The translations under genes and the position numbers were made by a program. The notes under the pieces are model-generated. The model searched no databases. It was not told where the DNA came from and saw nothing but the letters and a program-made list of their open reading frames with translations. From positions 8,059,522 to 8,123,521 of the forward strand of contig CM039211.1 in assembly GCA_008360975.2 (NCBI GenBank): 64,000 nt of DNA, in the 5' to 3' direction. The stretch comes from Lichenostomus cassidix (lineage: Eukaryota; Chordata; Aves; Passeriformes; Meliphagidae). Numbering within the stretch: position 1 is the stretch's first letter; each line of letters begins with the position of its first letter. Shown here in pieces: positions 57,086 to 64,000 of the stretch.

Positions 57086-59784
57086 GTAACTGCAAAAAAA
57101 TTACTTTTTCACCTGCTTATTTTTTATACACCCACCTTCTCCTTAGAGCACCTTCACATTTTTCTTGTTGGAGAAAATTAAGGATAAGGCTAGATAATTA
57201 GAATTAATTTGATCTTCATCCAAAGAACATTAAAATACCACCTCTTTCAAAATTGCAGACTATCCTCATCTTACACAACCTGTAACATGTATGTCTACTG
57301 TTGAGTTTCTCAAAAAACTAATATGTGTTAGCAGGGTGAGAAGTGAAAACACACAGAAAAGGACTATTACCAAAAAATACCCTTATACCTGTTATGTACA
57401 ATGTAAATTTGTGATGAGGATATCTTTTAAGATTGAAAACTATAACATTATAGAAAAGGCTCTCTAAAGCAAACAAAAAATTATTATAAATGAGCAACAA
57501 GGGACTTGAAATCATCAACAATCAGGCTTAGGCAAAATAGGCTTCTCCAAAATAACAAAAGAAATACTGCAACTCAGTATCATCTAAGGAAGAAAAAATT
57601 CAAGCAATCTTTCTCACGGCTGAGAAATTTGCTATGATCACATGACTAAAGGAAAGAGGTAGTTCATTACTTTTCCAGATGATAAATGTCCATAACTTGC
57701 TAAGCTTTACTGTTGAAGGAGCATATATCTTTTTGAAAAGTCCTATTACATTTAGCAGACTGTTCATAAGAATATTTGCAGGAGAAGGCCCCATATTATT
57801 TTCAAAATAAGGCTATTTAGCTCACAGCAAGCTGTATGGAAAATTGCCTTTTAAATGTCTCAAAATCCCCAAACATTTTATTTGTAGTAAATTTCCAATT
57901 TACTGTGGTGATCACAGTAGCCCCAACATTTCTACTCAATTAGTGAATGCTCCATCAATCTTTCATTGATATTTGACACTTAATAAATGTTTAATTGTGT
58001 TTAAATTACATGCTTCTATGAGATGTTTAAGTATTTAACACTAATAAGCTTGCCAGTGATTGATTTTTTCAAGTTGTTCCCTATCAAGCCCTTCATCAAA
58101 CAAATCACCAGTAGTAAAATAAGGGCAATTGGCCAACTTCCTAGCACATCTTCACCGCATTACATGACCCCAAGAAGACCATGTGCATCTATAAGGCAAC
58201 TGTGTGATTGAAAGAAATCCACTTGCCCATTCTGCTGTCATTTTCAGAAACTGAAACAGTAGGGACAGTTTAACCACAGGGGTCTCTCATCTTTCATGGT
58301 GACAGCTCTGTGGACCTCACTGAAACAATCTTTGCAGAGGTACAGAAGAAATTTCTAAAGGTTTGGCTACTGTGCTGGACCATTAAACCTCTGAGGCACC
58401 AAGGAAAACACAAAAGGATTGTCAGTGACAGGTCTGAGACAGAAAAAAATGCTTGAAATATAAGAGGGGATAAAAAGAAAAGCCTGCACAGGTATGTCAC
58501 CCCTGGTCAGATAAAAATACCAGCAGAGCAGATGATAAAAAAAGATTTGAAAATCTGCTGTCTCCAGGAGAAACCCAACTCATTTATTTTTACTGGAAAC
58601 CTCACACTTCAGTTTGTTGCATCTTATAGTATTAAAAGCCCACGATGGCTACAAGCTCAGCAACAAGAATAAGTTCAGAGAAGTAATAGGCTTAATAAAC
58701 TCTCTGGCTCCTGGTTTTACACACATTTCACCTACTGTATATCAAAAAGAAGATTACATATTTCATTCAAGTTGCTGTTCAAAAGATGGCAAATTTTAAT
58801 TTGTCCTAAAGGTGCCACAGAGAATGTATCAACACAAAAAATCCCAGTGATGAAGTAGTCTGATATTTTTTAGATGCTCAGAGTTGTTCCTGAGGAGTAT
58901 TTGTAATAGAAATGTATTTTTGGAATGACAAAATATGACATCTTTGTCAAAGGAAAAGAGTGTATCTAGGCAGATCCTGAATTCAGCTTGGTTCCCCCCA
59001 CTAAAAATTCACCAGCTGCAGCCTTTTTATAAGGACATGAAAATTTAGAACTTTTAGGTCTGTGACCTTTTGATATATCTGGGACAATACTGTATAAATA
59101 TCCAGAGTTCCACATCCTGAATAAGCATAATGTTTCCCAGTTAATAGACTGACAAATTTCAGGTAGTCAGTCTCTGTACAGCTAAGATTAATATTTTAAG
59201 AATTAAACGAGAATAAAGCAAAACAAAAAATATGGTGGAAAGCTTTTCCTTGCTTAGCAACAGTTCTAACTCCAACCAAAATAATTTTAGATCTTAGTCC
59301 TTAGGAGAGATACCAAACTTTACACACTTGAGAGGCAAGACAAACCCAAAATAAAGGTATGGATTGAACATTGCTCTGCTTGCAGCATTATTTGGTGGTA
59401 ATTTAAGTGTGACTAGAGGGCTCTCTCTACTCTGAAGGTTTTTTTCTCGTCTGAAGTGAGATGAAGAGCAGAAAAGAGGGTTTTTAGAGTATGAAATATT
59501 AGGATAATTCTTAATCTACATAAAGGCCACTGCAGCAAACATCATTAAAAGTCATTCTGAAGTTGCTGTAAAAGCATGGGATGTGAACTTCCTCTGGGGT
59601 CAATACTTGGGGAAAGAAGGGAAATGGCAGAGCAAGGAAATATCTTGGGCAGTTAATCTGCTTTGAAAAGGAACAGTAAAGGCTCTTGTCTCACTGGAGA
59701 TTCATAAACACATAGGGGCCCCACAGACTAAGTTTTTCCATCCTCCCACCTCAAGGGTACCCTGAATAAGTTTGACAATGATAG
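57086..59784. other. Unique DNA, no gene seen
   Basis: AT-rich host sequence; no repeat or exon recognised. Confidence 0.5.
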
Positions 59785-60215
59785 TAAATGGGGAGGAGCT
59801 GTTGACTCCCTCTAAGGCAAGGAGACCTCGACAAATTGCAGAGATGGGCAATCACCAACTCTGCGGAGTTCAAAAAGCACAAATGCTTTATTCTGCACCT
59901 GGGATGGGACAACCCTCGATGTACAGACAGGTTGGGGAATGAGAAGCTGGAGAGCAGTGCCATGAAAAGGGATCTGGAGGTCCAGGTCGATGGCAAGTTG
60001 GATCTGAATCAGCAGTGCCCTGGCAGCCAGGAGGGACATCGCTGTCCTGGAGGCATCAGGCACAGCAGCAGCACCAGCCAGGCAAGGGAGGGGATTGCCC
60101 TGCTCTGCTCTGGGCTTGGGCAGCCTCACCTGGAGTCCTGGGGGCAGTTTTAGGTAACACAATATGAAAAAGAACTGAAGCTATTAGAGTCCAAAAGAGG
60201 GCTATGACCCCTGAT
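59785..60215 (+). repeat. CR1 LINE fragment, sense
   Basis: Diverged CR1 text in sense: gcacaaatgcttta..ctgcacctggga, cagcagtgccctggcagcc, atcaggcacagcagc, caaggga then ggggattgccc, cctcacctggagtcctggg, agagggctatgacc. Truncated at both ends. Confidence 0.82.
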
Positions 60216-60955
60216 CAGCTCCTCAGTGTCAATTGCTTCTTTGTCCAGTGAGCCAGGGATGCAACTACCCATGGGCAGAGCTAGGAGCCGCTGTCAGGGT
60301 ATATCCATCTAAACAGTTTTGTTTCTAACAAATTTCACCTTTTCTAAATTCAGCCTCTAAATGAACTTGGATTTGATTCTGGTGAAGAACATTTAAAGGA
60401 TTTTTTTTCCTGTAATATTAAATGGAGAACAACCTCTCAACATAATTCTCAAGCACTTATTAATCTGTAAAGTCCAAATTAAACAAACCAAATTTTTCTT
60501 GCACATATGTTAGTTTAGTCTTATCTGAAGTTCACTACCTTTCATCAGTGTATTTATATTTATACATTTTTAATGTAACAACAACCATGAGGGGATTCAA
60601 TAAAACAGCTGTGCAAGTCCAAGGTGTTGATTGTAGGAATATGACAAAAGCAACACACATGATCCACGGACACAGTAGATTGCCATCCAAACCACAAAAT
60701 ATTATCCACAGCCAGAGGCTCTTAACTAAAAGAAAAGTAAAGAAAGAGGTTTATAATGTGGAGACACTAAAGTCTTTGCAGGCAAAGCACACACATGGTA
60801 AGTATGCTAGTAAGAGTTGCAGTATGTGTGAAGATGACTATTGGCAAATTATTTTAAAAAGTGAAAAATGCCAACAATTCTTTATTAAACTAGATGTTTG
60901 TTACTGGGCAAAAATCATGTTCTCAATGGGGAAAAAACCCTCTCTTTTTGAATAT
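60216..60955. other. Unique DNA, no gene seen
   Basis: Contains a 137-codon frame (60548-60961) rich in Lys and Cys with no recognised similarity, likely chance. Confidence 0.45.
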
Positions 60956-61295
60956 AGATAGAATGGAATGGAACAAAATAGACTAGATTAGAATAGACTA
61001 GAATACTTCAATTTAAAGTGGCCGAAAACCATCTTCTATTACAACCATCTGACCAGTTCAGGGATCATCAAACATTAAGGTACATAATTATGGACATTGT
61101 CCAAGTGCCTCTTAGAGACTGACAGACACTGGACATTGACCACCTCTCTAGGAATCCTCTTCCAGTGCTTCACCACCTTAGGGGTAAAGAAATGCGTCCC
61201 AATGTCGAGTCTGAACCCTCCTTGGTGCAGCCTTTAACTGCTCCTTCATGTCCTGCCACCGGATCCCAGGAAGAAGAGATGAGCACCTCCACAAT
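60956..61295 (-). repeat. CR1 LINE fragment, antisense
   Basis: Begins with a decayed GAATA/GAATGG tail repeat (60956-61007), then antisense CR1 blocks: attgtccaagtgcctctta, ttgaccacctctctaggaa, tcttccagtgcttcaccacc, gtaaagaaatgcgtcccaatg and gaaccctccttggtgcagcc. Strongly diverged. Confidence 0.85.
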
Positions 61296-61723
61296 AATAT
61301 TGGTTTCTCTAGTTTAACTCAGTTCCCAACATGCCAGTGCAAGCAAGCAGCCTGGAAATAGTTCTTTTTTTTATGCCTTCTCAAAACTCATCCCAGTTTG
61401 GTTTCCTTTGCAGCAAAATCTCAAGTGCCTCAGAAGCAGGCTTCTCTCCAATTCACAAGTCCTACACAATTCTTTCAAGGGCTCTATTAATTGTTCTAAA
61501 TGTAAAAAAGTCATTTGCACAGGCTGTCTGACCGCAGCGACCCTTGCCTACACTTATTTAACTTTGTTATTCTTCTTTGCTGCCTCAGTACATAGTGTCC
61601 CACAGATCATCTCCTGCTCGATCATATATTGTTTGATAAAGCTAGCTGTGGCGGCTACTTCTGAAGTCATGACCAGAAGTGCTTTAAATGCCACAGGAAA
61701 GTTCTTTCAGTGGGGAGAAGGGC

Positions 61724-62123
61724 TGTTTTGAGCAACACAGGAGATGAATTTGGGCTTCTGGAAGTCGGCTCAGGCGAGGGGACGAGATGAGGTCTCTTCA
61801 GCTTTATTGGGGGTTACATAGGGGATAGGAGAGTTTGGAGAGACATCTGAAGAGCCCAGAACAAAGGCTCTGCAACAGGTTATAAGGGTACATAACTGGG
61901 TGGGTTTACAAGTTTTCAGAACAAATAGAAAAGTGAATACAAGTAATTTACAGTCTAAATTTACCAATGTCTAACACTGAGATATGCAGGCGTCGAGTGG
62001 TTGGGGAGAGATAACGGCTCATACTATCTGTAATACTTTTCTGGGAGGTTGTTGGGATAATCCATTTCTTCTTCACTTTCTTCTGGCACTTCTCCCATTT
62101 CATCCCAATCCTCCACATTCTCA
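61724..62123 (-). mobile_element. Antisense LTR, probable solo copy with TSD AGGGC
   Basis: On the minus strand a TATA box (cttataacc, complement near 61878-61889) is followed about 75 bases later by AATAAAGC (complement at 61803-61808) and a U5 ending CTCAAAACA. With TG...CA ends at 61724 and 62123 the flanks are AGGGC at 61719-61723 and 62124-62128. A shorter alternative ends at 61976 (TGTT...AACA termini, 253 bp); then the remainder up to about 62224 would be internal viral sequence. Orientation is secure, the U3 boundary less so. Confidence 0.68.
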
Positions 62124-62128
62124 AGGGC

Positions 62129-64000
62129 ACTGAGCTCTATCTCAGCTGCTTGGGCCGCAACAGCTAGCTGGGAAAGACCCTGGAATAGAATTCTTACAGT
62201 GAGGGATATCTTCTTGGCTGAAGTCTAAACCCCCGGGCAGCTATGATTTTGCATTTGGTTGTGGTAACTTCCAAAATTATGCTAGAGGTGAAAAAGCAAA
62301 TTTCCCTTTGTTAGTCATGCTGATGACAAAACAGAAGTCATGTGAGGCAAACGTACCTCCATACAAAGTCTCCTCCATGTGCACACTAAATAGGGAATTA
62401 AGGGAAGTGAACTTCTTCAGTCCAACCTGTAGAGGACATACTGAACGGTCTTGAGCATGTAACCAGGAGGGTGAGCTTGACAAGCCTCACTGAAGTTCTG
62501 TTTTATCCTCCACAACCTAAATTCATTTGCACAGAATTGAAGCATGGGAAGGGGAATTTTAAGACAGGATGAAAGCACAGCCTGCACGCACATGTGAGGT
62601 TAGGAGTTGAGGTGACCGTGTCTTCCTGTTTGAAATTTGGCATTCGGGGCCATTCATTTCTGAGTGCCCAAACAAATTCACAGAGATCTTATTTTCTATA
62701 CCTTCTGTCGCATAGATTAAAAATAAATCTGTCAAGTTTTCTCTGAGCAATAAGAGGTCTCAGAGTAAAATTATTTGTTTTGCTGATTGATGTTATTCTT
62801 TATTTGTGAAGGTCTAGACAAGCATGGAAGTACCTGGATTCTTGCACAATAAGTATTCATCTGAATACCGGAACTACCAGTCTGTTGTGGTCTTCAAAAA
62901 GTTTCAGTCTACCACAGAAAACCAGTGTGAATTAGATGACTTGTAATGCAAAGTGAACAATGAATACTTAATCTTCTGTATGCTAAAAAGTACAGAGACT
63001 ATATCTGAAAAGTATAACTGATGGTGTTTATTAGCCAGCATCTCTAATAGTCATAGTAGCTGTGACTGATATGTGAAGAATTTTATCTCTAAGAATGGGG
63101 TAAGAATAAATGAGCATTATTCTAAATGAAGAATCCAAGAATTTTCTTTTTAATATTCAGTCAGAAGTACCAGTTCATGACAAAAGTCACATAGTGATGT
63201 AGTTGTTTTCGTAAGTTTTATGCAAATCAGAAGCTAATTTATGATATTAAGTTAAGAACCTGTTCTTCAGGTAGATTGCAAAATATGTGTCTTTGTTAGC
63301 CAAAAGCAAATTTCAGCAGCAGAAGGAGATAAAATCATGTTGGCAAGATAAAAATTTGGATTTCCTTTATCAGGTTTTCCATTATCATGTATACATAACC
63401 TTAAGGAAATACCAAAACATTTAGTACACAATTCTTCTTGTTAAATGCCTGCCTGGAGGTCATATTGAAAATATTGGTTTATATAGGAGGAAAAAAAATG
63501 AAGCCACGTTTACAGGTGGCATCAGTGAGAAAAACATGGTAAGAATGCTGTCACAGAGACGTACATTTATAAGTATTTGTTTATTCAGGTTGTCTCTGCA
63601 AACCATTTTGAAAAGCTGCTATAAAGTTAGGTTTCCAGCAGATCCAGAAAAAACAGTCAAAAAATATCTTTCAGTCTTTGACATTGACCCATTATTGCAA
63701 AAGTACGTGGAACTGCTTGAAATGGGCTGAAGCTTCCAGTTCAAATTCTGTGCTTCCGTAGGCTAAGGGACCCCGATGCAAACTGATGTCCATGAACACA
63801 TCTGTGACTTTTGCTGCACACTGCTGTAATGTATGGGGTTTATTTGGTCACTACAAATTAAGACTGCCAGGTGTGTTTAACAATATCCATTGCAGCTGAA
63901 GTAAACACAAAATGTCCCTGCTGAATACTCATGGTAATTTCTTTTTCATAGTAAATATATAAAATAAAGAAGGCCAAGACAAAATCATATCTGGAGATAG
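62129..64000. other. Unique DNA, no gene confirmed
   Basis: AT-rich to the window end. One short protein-like frame ends at 63730; I cannot identify it. No repeat recognised. Confidence 0.45.

Noticed and set aside
56440..57110. TSD for the LTR near 56.6 kb, including a TGCC pair around 56477 and 57015
   Set aside because: Only 4 bases and it would place the ends out of register with the related LTRs.
56617..57201. 194-codon plus-strand frame
   Set aside because: Falls in an LTR with proper TATA and poly(A) signals; Pro/Ser-rich only because the LTR is C/T-rich.
1..64000. CRISPR arrays, tRNA or rRNA genes, bacterial operons
   Set aside because: No regularly spaced repeats, no cloverleaf with A/B boxes, no Shine-Dalgarno-spaced gene runs; the content is vertebrate. 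The tRNA-like strings at 15459 and 32178 are retroviral primer sites.

Overview
This is vertebrate DNA, almost certainly from a bird and most likely a songbird. The evidence is several CR1 LINE fragments with the avian 3' end, avian-type ERVL and ERVK-like LTRs, AT-rich unique sequence, and no bacterial gene organisation. I recognise no host protein-coding exon, tRNA, rRNA or CRISPR array. The window reads as intergenic or deep intronic DNA, and everything interpretable in it is transposable-element sequence.

Layout: (1) 1-14613 is mostly unique DNA with a CR1 fragment (2866-3067) and two solo LTRs, each with a 6-bp target-site duplication (TSD): 6180-6694 and 13306-13677. (2) 14620-21954 is a three-level nest. 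An older solo LTR (TSD GAAGGC) was split by an env-bearing gammaretrovirus-like ERV1 provirus (14932-21767, TSD CCCTG, tRNA-His primer site), whose env was in turn split by an antisense 256-bp solo LTR (20527-20782, TSD CCTGTT). The ERV1 keeps a broken gag, a decayed nucleocapsid zinc knuckle, only the last part of integrase, an unrecognised reading frame between pol and env, and a broken env. The rest of pol is replaced by T-rich non-coding DNA. (3) 31661-37644 is a nearly intact, env-less ERVL provirus (TSD TATTC, tRNA-Lys1,2 primer site). It has a long Gag with hydrophobic N-terminal segments, a protease in frame behind a single UAG, and an RT/RNase H/integrase frame separated from protease by one apparent 1-base shift. 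Its LTRs differ at about 8 substitutions and one indel. (4) 38937-40480 is an antisense CR1 split by a CpG-rich antisense solo LTR (39342-40001). (5) 40481-64000 is mostly unique AT-rich DNA with simple repeats, an old LINE reverse-transcriptase fossil (about 53740-54060), an LTR (about 56567-57085), two CR1 fragments (59785-60215, 60956-61295) and an antisense LTR (61724-62123).

The most interesting items are the pol-env intergenic frame of the ERV1 (18571-19116), the membrane-type N-terminus of the ERVL Gag, a possible readthrough pseudoknot after the ERVL gag stop, and the nested insertion history that gives relative ages. All calls were made by eye, and LTR divergences were counted by hand.
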